Assembly (NCBI RefSeq): GCF_024746815.1
Contig: NZ_CP080525.1
Coordinates: forward strand, 2,046,001-2,110,000
Direction of reading: 5' to 3'
From: Mesorhizobium sp. AR07
GTDB lineage: Bacteria > Pseudomonadota > Alphaproteobacteria > Rhizobiales > Rhizobiaceae
Length of the DNA: 64,000 bases
Both the position numbers and the translations under genes were made by a program. Positions 32,294-40,937 of the stretch are shown here, piece by piece (positions within the stretch are counted from its first letter, which is position 1; every line of letters starts with the position of its first letter). Below the pieces are notes generated by a model, which was not told where the DNA came from, made no database searches, and saw nothing but the letters and a program-made list of their open reading frames with translations.

Positions 32294-33075
32294 GACGCCT
32301 CGCCCTGGCCAGCGGGCTCGGGCGTCAGCATCAGCCCGGTCTCCTCGGCTGCCTGCGCGGCATGCCGCCGAACGGTGGCGAGGTCGAGCGTGCTGTAGCT
32401 GGTCGCCACATAGGGCACGGTAAGCGCCGCGACCGCGTGGCCGAAGGGCCCGATGACCGGGAAGGCAAGATCGATGACGCCGGGCTGCAGCCCGTCTGCC
32501 ACCTCCTCGTGGCCGGCGGCGCGGACGCGAGCAAGCGCGCGCTCTACATCGGTCTTTTCATCAATAATACCAGATGTTTGCAGCCATTGGCTGACTCTCT
32601 CCTGCGGCTGGAATGCCATCAGCGCACGCCCGGTGGCGGTGGCAAACAGCGGGAACTCGGCGCCGACGCGGACCCGGAAGCCGAACGCCGCCGGGCTTTC
32701 CACTTGCGCCAGGATCAGCACGCGGCCAGCATTGTGGACGCCGAGATTACAGGACTGCTGGATCGCCTCGGACAGCCGCCGCATCGACGGCAGCGCCGCC
32801 TGCACGAGGCCGCGCAGCGGCTCATGCCGGTGCGCCAGTTCGAACATGCGGGTCGACAGGAAATAGAGCCCAGCCGGGCGATCGCGGAAGATGTAGCCGC
32901 GCCGCTCCAGCGCCTGCAGCACGCGGTAGATCTGGTGGATCGAGCGGCCGACCGCCTCGGAAATCTGGCCCTGGTTAAGCCCATCCTTCTGCTCGGCCAG
33001 CAGCTCGATGATGTCGAACGCCTTTTCCAGGGCAGGGACCGAATAGTCCGGCGCTTCCGCGATCTTGCCAGCCAT
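32290..33075 (-). CDS. IclR family regulator
   Basis: 261 aa. N-terminal winged helix (ALEKAFDIIELLAEQKDGLN, QISEAVGRSIHQIYRVLQAL, RRGYIFRD), then the IclR effector domain (FPLFATATGRALMAFQ, GVIDLAFPVIGPFGHAVAAL). It is 48 bases downstream of the S-adenosylhomocysteine-hydrolase-like gene in the same direction and probably controls that operon. Confidence 0.9.
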   Translation of the reverse strand: MAGKIAEAPDYSVPALEKAFDIIELLAEQKDGLNQGQISEAVGRSIHQIYRVLQALERRGYIFRDRPAGLYFLSTRMFELAHRHEPLRGLVQAALPSMRRLSEAIQQSCNLGVHNAGRVLILAQVESPAAFGFRVRVGAEFPLFATATGRALMAFQPQERVSQWLQTSGIIDEKTDVERALARVRAAGHEEVADGLQPGVIDLAFPVIGPFGHAVAALTVPYVATSYSTLDLATVRRHAAQAAEETGLMLTPEPAGQGEAS

Positions 33076-33123
33076 GCCCGAAAACCTTCCAGAACCAGAA
33101 TCAGGAACTGCGGAAAAGTATAG

Positions 33124-34329
33124 TCAGCGCGCCGCACCCATCGTAGCCATCATCAGCCGGGCGATCCGCCGGTTGATGTCGTCGGGCACCGGCTGCGCGC
33201 CATCAGCCAGCCGGCTGCCAGGAAGCTTTGAGCCCTTGACCACCCGCTCCAGCGACAGCGCCTGCAGCATGAAGCCGATGTCCATGGATTCGATCGAATT
33301 GCCCTTCGGCTCGCTGCCGGCAAGGTTGAACATGCGACCGTCGGCGACCAGGATGACATGCCTGCCATTGGCAAGGTCGAGACGCTGCAAGGTGCCGTCC
33401 AGATCGGTGACGCCGGTCGTCATGGCGCTGAGACCCTCGGTGTCGATCTCCCAGGGGAAATGCCCGGAATTGGCCAGCACCGCGCCATCCTCCATGGCGG
33501 CGATCGCGCCGACCGGCAGCACGCCGGGGCGCCCAGTGGCGGTGATGAACACCTGCGCCCAGGGTGCCAGGTCGGCAAGCGGCGCCACCCGGTAGCCGTC
33601 GAGGGCGGCCTCCAGCGCCTTGATCTCGTCGACCTCGACGACCGCCACGCGGCCGCCCAGCGCGCGCAGATACTGCGCGATGCCGCGCCCGCACCAGCCA
33701 TAGCCGATGACGCAGAAGCGCCGCCCGGGGATCATCAGATTGGTGATGCGCATGAAGCTTTCGACCACCGACTGGCCGACCGCATGCTTGTTCTCGCCGA
33801 TCGCCTTCAGCGGGCTGTCATTGATGACGATCGATGGGAACGGCACTTTGCCGGCCAACTCGCCGCGCAGCCGGTCGCCGCCCGAGGTCGTCTCTTCGGT
33901 GCCGCCGAGAATGGACGCCGCCATGCCGCGTTCGACGATGCCGGCGGCAAGGTCGGCGCCGTTGTCGAGCAGCATGTCGGGCTTGGCGTCCAGCAGCCGC
34001 GCCAGATTGGCGTGATGGTCGGCCAGCGTGTCGGCGCGGCTGCCGAACACGCCAATGCCCTGACTTTGCAGGAAGGCGACGACATCGTCCTGCGTCGAGC
34101 CGTGATTGCCGGTGCCGACAATCTCGGCACCGCCTTCATGCAGCACTTCAAGGAGCACCGCCGTCTTCGGCTCGACATGCAGCGACATGCCGATGCGCCG
34201 GCCGGCAAAAGGCCTGCTGTCACGGAACTCCGCCCTCACCTTGGCCAGCATTGCCATGCGCGAGCGTATCCAGGCGACGCGGCCGCGGCCGCGTTCGACA
34301 AGATCGATGTTCGCCGCAGGAAAGGTCAT
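33124..34329 (-). CDS. S-adenosylhomocysteine hydrolase-like protein
   Basis: 401 aa. HVEPKTAVLLEVLHEGGAEI, TQDDVVAFL, INDSPLKAIGENKHAVGQS and the NAD loop VIGYGWCGRGIAQYLRALG match the adenosylhomocysteinase family, which splits S-adenosylhomocysteine with tightly bound NAD. It is shorter than the housekeeping alphaproteobacterial AhcY (about 465 aa) and linked to an IclR regulator, so it is a divergent paralog, perhaps acting on a related compound. GGAGGCTTCGC precedes the ATG at 34329. Confidence 0.8.
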   Translation of the reverse strand: MTFPAANIDLVERGRGRVAWIRSRMAMLAKVRAEFRDSRPFAGRRIGMSLHVEPKTAVLLEVLHEGGAEIVGTGNHGSTQDDVVAFLQSQGIGVFGSRADTLADHHANLARLLDAKPDMLLDNGADLAAGIVERGMAASILGGTEETTSGGDRLRGELAGKVPFPSIVINDSPLKAIGENKHAVGQSVVESFMRITNLMIPGRRFCVIGYGWCGRGIAQYLRALGGRVAVVEVDEIKALEAALDGYRVAPLADLAPWAQVFITATGRPGVLPVGAIAAMEDGAVLANSGHFPWEIDTEGLSAMTTGVTDLDGTLQRLDLANGRHVILVADGRMFNLAGSEPKGNSIESMDIGFMLQALSLERVVKGSKLPGSRLADGAQPVPDDINRRIARLMMATMGAAR

Positions 34330-34465
34330 GCGAAGCCTCCAATTTTGGCACAAACAAAAATAGTTTTTGTATATGACAAACCCGGTTGATGATCGTCAAG
34401 CTCCAACATGCACCCGGCCCCGCCCGAAACGGTCCGGGTTGACGCGGCGGGTGATCCCCTTTATA

Positions 34466-34495
34466 GAACCAATAAGTTCCAGAACTAAATGGTTC
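34466..34495 (+). promoter_or_regulatory. Probable ArsR operator
   Basis: GAACCAATAAGTTC and GAACTAAATGGTTC form a 14-bp inverted repeat with two mismatches and a two-base centre. It ends four bases before the ArsR start, the usual place for self-repression. Confidence 0.65.
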
Positions 34496-34499
34496 CACA

Positions 34500-34835
34500 A
34501 TGGCAATTCAAATCTCCCTCGACGACACATTTGCCGCCCTTGCCGATCCAACGCGCCGGGCGATCCTGGCCCGGTTGCTCGACGGGGAAGCCTCGGTCGC
34601 CGAACTGGCGCAACCTTTCGCGCTCACCGTGCGGGCAATCTCCAAGCACGTCGGCGTGCTGGAGCAGGCGGGCCTGGTCACCCGCAGCCGGGCGGCGCAG
34701 AAGCATCTGAGCCGCATCGAGCTCAAGCCGCTGCGTGACATCGATCGCTGGCTCGACGGCTATCGCAAGCTTTGGGAGGACCGCTTCGACCGCATGGAGG
34801 ACTTGCTGCGGCGCGACGCGGACAAACCGGAATGA
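34500..34835 (+). CDS. ArsR-type winged-helix regulator
   Basis: 111 aa. FAALADPTRRAILARLLDGE, VAELAQPFALTVRAISKHVG and LEQAGLVTRSR are the ArsR/SmtB-type helix-turn-helix of the subgroup encoded before SRPBCC proteins. No metal-binding cysteines are present, so the signal is not a metal. It overlaps the next gene by four bases (ATGA). Confidence 0.9.
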   Translation: MAIQISLDDTFAALADPTRRAILARLLDGEASVAELAQPFALTVRAISKHVGVLEQAGLVTRSRAAQKHLSRIELKPLRDIDRWLDGYRKLWEDRFDRMEDLLRRDADKPE

Positions 34836-35326
34836 GCGCGCCCATGGCTTCGGCGACTGACCGCAGCTTTGCCATCGAACGGATTTTCGACGCTCCGGTC
34901 GAGCGTGTCTTCCGGCTGTGGACCGATCCGGCACTGGTGGCGCAGTGGTGGGGTATCAGGGACTGCACCATTCCGCATTGCGTGCTTGATGTGCGCGTCG
35001 GCGGCCGCTGGCGCATCGACATGCGCACCTCGAGCGGCGCTCTCTACCGCAACCAGGGCAGCTATCTCGAAATCGTCGAGAACATCAGGTTGATTTATTC
35101 CGACGAGCCGGATCCCGAATTGCGCGAATGGGCGGGCAAGCCGCCGGGTCAAAGCCGCCATACCGTAACCTTCACGCCGGATGCGCAGCGAACCCACGTC
35201 CATTTCGAGGTGACGCTGGCCAGTGTCGCCGACCGCGAGCGCCTGCTGGCGCTCGGCATGCGCGGTGGCTGGACGCAAAGCTTCGACCGGCTGGAGCAAA
35301 TGATAGGAGCGAACCATGCTGGCTGA
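34832..35326 (+). CDS. SRPBCC (AHSA1-like) protein
   Basis: 164 aa. IERIFDAPVERVFRLWTDPA, LVAQWWG, GGRWRIDM and the C-terminal helix GWTQSFDRLEQMI are characteristic of the START/AHSA1 fold, a small hydrophobic-ligand pocket. Such proteins next to ArsR regulators are common and of unknown ligand. It overlaps both neighbours, so the three genes form a coupled operon. Confidence 0.85.
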   Translation: MSAPMASATDRSFAIERIFDAPVERVFRLWTDPALVAQWWGIRDCTIPHCVLDVRVGGRWRIDMRTSSGALYRNQGSYLEIVENIRLIYSDEPDPELREWAGKPPGQSRHTVTFTPDAQRTHVHFEVTLASVADRERLLALGMRGGWTQSFDRLEQMIGANHAG

Positions 35327-36140
35327 AAACGCCGAGCCGACCACGCAAGCCGTCCTGTCGCGGGATGGAACGCCGATCGCCTGCGAACGCAGTGGCCGGG
35401 GCCATCCGCTCATCCTCGTCGACGGCGCGCTTTGCTCCCGCACCATGGGTCCGAGCCTTCAGCTCGCCAGGGCCCTGGAAGGCAACTTCACCGTGTTCCG
35501 CTACGACCGCCGCGGCCGTGGCGACAGCGGCGACACCGCGCCCTACGCGGTCGAACGCGAGGTCGACGACATCGAGGCCGTGCTTCAGGCGGCCGGCGGC
35601 GAGGCTTTCGTCTGGGGCATGTCGTCGGGCGCCATGCTGGCGCTGATGGCGGCAACCCGCCTGCCCGGCATCAGCAAGCTGGCGCTCTACGAGGCACCGC
35701 TCATCGTCGACGACAGTCGTGAGACCACGCAAGCCGACTGGGCAACGATCCGGGCCGCCATCGCCGAAGGCCGGCGTGGCGATGCCGTGACCGCCTTCCT
35801 CAGATCGGTCGGCATGCCCGGCCTGCTGATTGTCTTCATGTGGCTGACGCCGATCTGGCGCAAACTCAAGGCGGTGGCGCACACCCTGCCCTATGACGGC
35901 GCCATCGTCGCCGGCGATCAGCTCGGCGAGACGCTCGACCCTGCCCGCTGGGCCTCGGTGCACGTGACGACGCTGGTGACCGATGGCGGCAAGAGCCCGC
36001 CATGGATGCAGCATGGCAACAAGGCGCTGGCCGAGGCGCTGCCCAATGCCCGCTACCGGACGCTGGCAGGCCAGAACCACATGCTGAAACCCGCCGCGCA
36101 CGCGCCCGTGCTGACGGCGTTCTTCAACGAGCGGGATTAA
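35316..36140 (+). CDS. Alpha/beta hydrolase
   Basis: 274 aa. GNFTVFRYDRRGRGDSGD, the nucleophile elbow WGMSSGAM (Ser in GxSxG) and a late GQNHML with the catalytic His fit the alpha/beta-hydrolase fold. The start overlaps the SRPBCC gene by 11 bases. It probably hydrolyses a small ester or related compound in the same response as its operon partners. Confidence 0.85.
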   Translation: MLAENAEPTTQAVLSRDGTPIACERSGRGHPLILVDGALCSRTMGPSLQLARALEGNFTVFRYDRRGRGDSGDTAPYAVEREVDDIEAVLQAAGGEAFVWGMSSGAMLALMAATRLPGISKLALYEAPLIVDDSRETTQADWATIRAAIAEGRRGDAVTAFLRSVGMPGLLIVFMWLTPIWRKLKAVAHTLPYDGAIVAGDQLGETLDPARWASVHVTTLVTDGGKSPPWMQHGNKALAEALPNARYRTLAGQNHMLKPAAHAPVLTAFFNERD

Positions 36141-36181
36141 GCGCAGACGATAACCCACAGCATCCTAAAGGAAATCCGGCC

Positions 36182-36571
36182 ATGCAGCTTCGCCATATCC
36201 TCATCAAGGTGGACGACCAGGACAAGGCGCTGGCCTTCTACACCTCGGTCATCGGCTTCGTGAAAAAGCATGATTACGACGGCGGCCGGGCCCGCTGGCT
36301 GACGGTCGCAGCATCAGGCGATGCCGACGAGACCGAACTAGTGCTCGAACCCAACCGTGATGCGCCGGCGCTTGCCGCGCAGAAGGCGCTCTACGACGCC
36401 CATTTCCCGGCGGCACTGATCACCACCTGCGACATTCACGCCGACTTCGACCGGCTCACCGGGCGCGGCGTGAAATTTCTCGGGCCTCCGCAGTCTATGG
36501 GCCCGGTGACCGCGACCTTCTTCGACGACAGCTGCGGCAACATCATCGTCATGGCTGAGGAGGCTGGCTGA
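36182..36571 (+). CDS. Glyoxalase/VOC family protein
   Basis: 129 aa. LRHILIKVDDQDKALAFYTS, VIGFVKKHD, then FFDDSCGNIIVMAEE show two beta-alpha-beta VOC modules. Possible metal ligands are His5 and the late Glu. AAAGGAAATCCGGCC precedes the ATG. It lies 41 bases after the hydrolase and may be the fourth gene of that operon. The substrate is unknown. Confidence 0.8.
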   Translation: MQLRHILIKVDDQDKALAFYTSVIGFVKKHDYDGGRARWLTVAASGDADETELVLEPNRDAPALAAQKALYDAHFPAALITTCDIHADFDRLTGRGVKFLGPPQSMGPVTATFFDDSCGNIIVMAEEAG

Positions 36572-36673
36572 CCGCGCCACCATCCCACGGTTGCCGGCCC
36601 TCGCCGCATCCGGCTTGCGAAACCGTCGCCACCCGTGGCATCTGTCCGACACAACGGACCGATCCGCAGCAGC

Positions 36674-37459
36674 ATGGCAGCACGCCCACCACCGCCCGCC
36701 GGAAAACCGCCGAGGCCGCCCGCCGGCAGCTCGCACACCGGCAAGCCGCTGGGCGTCAGCCTCAACCGGGCGCTGTCGAAGCTCGGCCTGTGCTCGCGCA
36801 CGCAGGCCGAGGTGCTGATCGCGGAAGGCCGCGTGCGCGTCGGCGGCAAGGTGGTGCGCAATGCGGCCCTGCGCGTCGACCTCAACCGCGACCGCATCGT
36901 CGTCGACGACACGCCGGTGGTTGCCGAGCGCAAGGTTTATCTCATGCTCAACAAGCCGCGAGGACTGGTCACCACACGCGACGACCCGCAGCAGCGCGAC
37001 ACCGTCTATGCCTGCCTCGACGAGCTCGACCTGCCCTTCGTCTCGCCGGTCGGCCGGCTCGACAAGGCGAGCGAAGGCCTGCTCCTGATGACCAACGACA
37101 CCCAGTTTGCCAACCGCCTTATGGACCCGGCATCGCACTTGCCCAAGACCTACCACGTGCAGATCGGCACGGTGCCCGACGAAGCGATGCTGGAGACATT
37201 GCGCGCCGGTGTGACCGTCGACGGCGAGACCCTGACCACCAATGCGATCGAGCTCCTGCGCAGCGGCGGCCGCACCGCCTGGCTGGAGATCGTGCTCGAC
37301 GAGGGCCGCAACCGCCACATCCGCCGCCTGCTCGCAGCGCACGGCATCGAGGTGCTGCGCTTGATCCGCATCGCCATCGGCCGCCTGCAGCTGGGCGACC
37401 TCGCCAAGGGCACAGCGCGGCACCTGACACCGGAGGAGCTGGCGCTGCTGACGGGATGA
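36674..37459 (+). CDS. RsuA/RluB-type pseudouridine synthase
   Basis: 261 aa. After a Pro-rich start, an S4 RNA-binding domain (VSLNRALSKLGLCSRTQAEV) is followed by the catalytic domain with GRLDKASEGLLLMTND, where the Asp is the nucleophile, and DEGRNRHIRRLLAAHG. Such enzymes convert a uridine of 23S or 16S rRNA to pseudouridine. The start at 36674 is uncertain; GTG at 36635 is also open. Confidence 0.85.
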   Translation: MAARPPPPAGKPPRPPAGSSHTGKPLGVSLNRALSKLGLCSRTQAEVLIAEGRVRVGGKVVRNAALRVDLNRDRIVVDDTPVVAERKVYLMLNKPRGLVTTRDDPQQRDTVYACLDELDLPFVSPVGRLDKASEGLLLMTNDTQFANRLMDPASHLPKTYHVQIGTVPDEAMLETLRAGVTVDGETLTTNAIELLRSGGRTAWLEIVLDEGRNRHIRRLLAAHGIEVLRLIRIAIGRLQLGDLAKGTARHLTPEELALLTG

Positions 37460-37542
37460 GCAAGCGTCCCGCCCACCGGGCCGGCAGCGGCCTGGCCATT
37501 CATTGGGCACTCGCGGTCGGACAGACCGGGTAGAGCGGTCAA

Positions 37543-37815
37543 TCAGGCCTTGTTGGTGATCCACATGGTTGGCGCGCCAACGACGCCGGCACCCGCCATC
37601 GCCTTTTTCAGCTCCGGATTTTTGATGAAGGCCTGCGCGTCGGCGACACTGGCGAAATCATGGGTCACGGTGACGTCGTTGGGATTGTCCGCCGCCTGGT
37701 AGACGCTCTCTGCCTTCACGCCGTTGGCCTTTTGAACCGGGCCGAACGCGTCATAGGCTTTGCGCCAAGCCTTGTAATCGGACACGGCATGTCTCACGAA
37801 CAATTTCGTCATCAT
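37543..37815 (-). CDS. Small dimeric alpha-beta barrel-like protein
   Basis: 90 aa. TKLFVRHAVSDYKAWRKAYD, AESVYQAADNPNDVTVTHDF and AQAFIKNPELKKAM fit the ferredoxin-like antibiotic-monooxygenase/cyclase superfamily. GGAGGAATGG lies before two adjacent ATGs (37815, 37812). No partner gene indicates a substrate. Confidence 0.65.
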   Translation of the reverse strand: MMTKLFVRHAVSDYKAWRKAYDAFGPVQKANGVKAESVYQAADNPNDVTVTHDFASVADAQAFIKNPELKKAMAGAGVVGAPTMWITNKA

Positions 37816-38040
37816 CCATTCCTCCCAGGCTGTTGTTGTTATTGCGCCCAAGCGATCGGTCATGGGCCGTCCATTTTATCGCTCCAATCATGTCTTTGGC
37901 AAACGTGCGAACGAACGAGAGCCGCCTTGCAGGCTGCCCGAGAAAGATTTTTACGCCCGCACCGATGATTTCCTCTCGCCTGCGCTGTCCTGATCCACAG
38001 GCGCTGGAATAGTCCAGCCGCCGGACAAGCGAGGTGATCC

Positions 38041-38787
38041 ATGGGATCGTTACAAGGTCAGAATGTCGTCGTGGTCGGAGGCAGCCGGGGTGTCGGCCGC
38101 GCGATCGTCGAAACCGTGTTGAGCGAAGGAGCGACGGTGCTCGCCGTTGCCCGTGGTGCAGCCGATCTGAAACAGCTGTCCTGGGAGAAACCCAGGGTGA
38201 AGACATTTGCCGCCGACGCCACCAAGGAGACCGCGCCCGATGCGGTGTTCGCCGCACTTCAGCCGGACGTGCTGGTCATCTGCGCCGGCGCCCTCGCGCC
38301 GTCCGCGCCGGTGCAGGACCAAAGCTGGGAGGGCTTCTCCGCGAACTGGGACATGGACGTCAAGGCATCGTTCCTGTTTTGCAAGGCAGCACTCCGGGGC
38401 CGGCTGAAGCCGGGCAGCCGGGTGGTGCTGATCTCAAGCGGCGCCGCGCTCAGCGGCGGCCCGCCGAACTCGGGCGGCTATTCCGGCGCCAAGCGCATGC
38501 AGATGTTCCTCGCCGCCCATTGCCAGAAGGAAGCCGACCGGCTTGGCCTTGGCCTGCGCTTCATGGCACTGGTGCCGATGCGGATCATGACGGGCACCGG
38601 CGTCGGCCAGGGCGGCATCGACGGCATCTCGGCCTATCTCGGCATCAGCCCAGCGGATTTCCTCGCCAGCATGACCGATGTGCAGACGCCGGCCGATGTC
38701 GGACACGCCGTGGTCACACTCGCCGGCGGCAAGCTGCAAGGCGTCTCCTTCACGGTCAGCGGCAGCGGCCTTGCGGCGGCGGCATGA
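38041..38787 (+). CDS. SDR family oxidoreductase
   Basis: 248 aa. GGSRGVGRAI cofactor loop, VICAGALAPS, SSGAALSGG and the active-site YSGAKR. GAGGTGATCC precedes the ATG. It lies 42 bases before the ECF sigma gene in the same direction and may be cotranscribed with it. The substrate is unknown. Confidence 0.85.
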   Translation: MGSLQGQNVVVVGGSRGVGRAIVETVLSEGATVLAVARGAADLKQLSWEKPRVKTFAADATKETAPDAVFAALQPDVLVICAGALAPSAPVQDQSWEGFSANWDMDVKASFLFCKAALRGRLKPGSRVVLISSGAALSGGPPNSGGYSGAKRMQMFLAAHCQKEADRLGLGLRFMALVPMRIMTGTGVGQGGIDGISAYLGISPADFLASMTDVQTPADVGHAVVTLAGGKLQGVSFTVSGSGLAAAA

Positions 38788-38829
38788 GGCGCGCAGGATA
38801 CCAGCCGAAATCAGCACCACAGGCTCGAT

Positions 38830-39876
38830 ATGACAGACGCTCCTGGCCCGGTTGAGCCATTGGGCACGCAAGGCCAACCGATCCTCGATCGGCTGGCCTT
38901 CGAGCGCCTGACGATAGCCCACCGCCGCGCGCTCAAGCTGCACTGTTACCGGATGATGGGCTCGCTGCACGAGGCCGACGATCTCGTCCAGGACACGTTC
39001 CTGAGGGCCTGGCGCGGCAGGGCGCAATTCGACGGGCGCGGCTCGCTGCGCGGCTGGCTCTACAGTATCGCCACCAACAGCTGCCTCAACGCCATCAAGG
39101 CGCGGGCGACAGTGCATCGCATTCTCGAAGAGCCGGACCGGCCGCCGACCGAAGGGCGCGCGTCTGCCGGGCCAGCAGCCGAGCTCGCCTGGCTGGAGCC
39201 CTACCCGGACGCCGAACTGCCGGACCTCGTTGACGGCGAGCCCGGCCCGGAGGCCCGCTACGAGACAAGCGAGGCCGTGCAGCTCGCCTTCGTCGCCGCC
39301 ATCCAGTCTTTGCCACCGAGGCAACGCGCCGCTTTGTTGCTGTGCGACGTGCTGGGCTGGTCAGCGCTCGAGACGGCGCAATTGCTGGGCGGCTCGACCG
39401 CTTCGATCAACAGCGCCCTGCAGCGCGCCCGCGCGACACTTGGCAAGCGCTATCCCAGGGGACGTCCGCTGCACCGCTCACAGCCCAGTGGCGAAGAAAG
39501 CCTGCTGCTCAAACGCTACATGCAGGCCTGGCAAGCCGCCAATCTCGACGGCTTCATCGAACTGCTGCGTGAAGATGCCACCTACCACATGCCGCCATGG
39601 CTGGACTGGTACCAGGGACGCCAGGCGATCCACGGTTTCTTCAGGACCGTCTGGGGCAATTTCGCCGGCTACCACGCGGTTGCGACAAGGGCCAACGGCC
39701 AGCCCGCGGTCGCAATCTACGCACGCCGCCATCAGGATTCCGAATGGCGACCCCAGTCTCTGCATGTCATCGAGCCGGCCGATGGCGGGATCGCGTCGCT
39801 GACGGTCTATGTCGGCCCGCTCGGGACCGACTTGTTCGGCGCCTTCGGCCTGCCGCCTGTCTGGCCGGCCTCCTGA
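38830..39876 (+). CDS. ECF sigma factor with C-terminal SnoaL-like domain
   Basis: 348 aa. Sigma region 2 (RRALKLHCYRMMGSLHEADD, LVQDTFLRAWRG), region 4 (LPPRQRAALLLCDVLGWSAL, ETAQLLGGSTASINSALQRA), then about 130 residues of SnoaL-like fold (RYMQAWQAANLDGFIELLRE, YHMPPWLDWYQGRQAI). This architecture is known for ECF groups without an anti-sigma factor, where the SnoaL domain tunes activity. No anti-sigma gene is adjacent, consistent with that. Target promoters are unknown; the neighbouring VOC and NTF2-like genes are candidates. Confidence 0.85.
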   Translation: MTDAPGPVEPLGTQGQPILDRLAFERLTIAHRRALKLHCYRMMGSLHEADDLVQDTFLRAWRGRAQFDGRGSLRGWLYSIATNSCLNAIKARATVHRILEEPDRPPTEGRASAGPAAELAWLEPYPDAELPDLVDGEPGPEARYETSEAVQLAFVAAIQSLPPRQRAALLLCDVLGWSALETAQLLGGSTASINSALQRARATLGKRYPRGRPLHRSQPSGEESLLLKRYMQAWQAANLDGFIELLREDATYHMPPWLDWYQGRQAIHGFFRTVWGNFAGYHAVATRANGQPAVAIYARRHQDSEWRPQSLHVIEPADGGIASLTVYVGPLGTDLFGAFGLPPVWPAS

Positions 39877-39953
39877 CAGGAAGCTGTCAGGAGGCCTGGT
39901 CTATAGGTCGCTCATGGGCCTAGCCGCGGCTCCGGCAATCGGGAAACAAGAAA

Positions 39954-40355
39954 ATGAATTTCGTCTCTGTCCGCATCATCACGTCTGATGTTCAGCGCCT
40001 CGTGCGCTTCTACGGTGAGATCACCGGCATGCCGGTGACGATGTACACGGAAGACTTCGCCGAACTGGTGACGCCGGCCTGCACGCTGGCGATCGGCAGC
40101 ACGCGCACCTTGCAGCTGTTCGGTGGCGACGTCGCCCGCCCCGCCGACAACCACACCGCCATCATCGAATTCCGCGTCGGCGACGTCGATGCGGAATTTG
40201 CCAGGCTGTCGGACACCCTCAAGGACGCAACCGTGCAGGAACCGACCACCATGCCCTGGGGCAACCGCTCACTGCTGTTTCGCGACCCCGACGGCAATCT
40301 GGTGAACTTCTTCACGCCCGTGACCGCCGAGGCAATCAAGAAATTCGACAAATAG
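39954..40355 (+). CDS. VOC family protein
   Basis: 133 aa. SVRIITSDVQRLVRFYGEIT, AIIEFRVGDVDAEFARL and LLFRDPDGNLVNFFTPV are two VOC modules of the glyoxalase/bleomycin-resistance superfamily. It follows the sigma gene by 77 bases. The substrate is unknown. Confidence 0.85.
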   Translation: MNFVSVRIITSDVQRLVRFYGEITGMPVTMYTEDFAELVTPACTLAIGSTRTLQLFGGDVARPADNHTAIIEFRVGDVDAEFARLSDTLKDATVQEPTTMPWGNRSLLFRDPDGNLVNFFTPVTAEAIKKFDK

Positions 40356-40413
40356 CGCGCTGCCGACCCGCGACCCGGGCGCTCAGGCCCGGGGCGGATT
40401 GCAAGGACGGGAG

Positions 40414-40845
40414 TCAGTTCGAATTCTGGAGAGATCGACGGCTGCTCGTCCAATGGTCCTGGGCAGTCGCATCCGTCCATCTTGTGTCTGGCGCTAGCAG
40501 TGAAATCCAGGTCTCGGCAAGCTTGCCGCCCTCGATCCGGTAGCTTTGCATGCCTGCCCGGCTGCGCCGCTCTCCGGTCTCGGGATCGGGCCACACGAAC
40601 GAAAAGCGAAACCACGCGCTATCATCCGTGAAGGCGTGATCGTAGACAACGACGCGTATGCCCGGCCGACCTGCGCGGACGGCAGCGAGTTCCGCCGCAT
40701 AGTCCTCCCGCGTCACCGTGCGGTCGCCTTTTTCATCGTGCCTGATGTAGTGCGATCCGACGCAAGCCGGGATCAGGTCGTATTGGCCATCCACCCAAAC
40801 CCGTTCCCACCTGTCGAACAGGTCGCGCACCAACTCCTTGGACAT
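40414..40845 (-). CDS. NTF2/SnoaL-like protein
   Basis: 143 aa. LVRDLFDRWERVWVDGQYDL, VTREDYAAELAAVRAGRPGI and WFRFSFVWPDPETGERRS fit a SnoaL-like polyketide-cyclase or NTF2-fold ester cyclase. GGAGATTTGTCC before the ATG at 40845 fixes the start. It is convergent with the VOC gene. The function is unknown. Confidence 0.75.
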   Translation of the reverse strand: MSKELVRDLFDRWERVWVDGQYDLIPACVGSHYIRHDEKGDRTVTREDYAAELAAVRAGRPGIRVVVYDHAFTDDSAWFRFSFVWPDPETGERRSRAGMQSYRIEGGKLAETWISLLAPDTRWTDATAQDHWTSSRRSLQNSN

Positions 40846-40937
40846 GGACAAATCTCCTTCTGACTCAGGCGTCGACCATACCACCGGGAGGCGCGGGATT
40901 TGTGTCAGGAGACTGAAGGACGCCGGAGCGGCCATTC

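Noticed and set aside
38830..39876. Calling the sigma factor a housekeeping RpoE
   Set aside because: The C-terminal SnoaL-like domain and lack of an anti-sigma gene point to a different ECF group.
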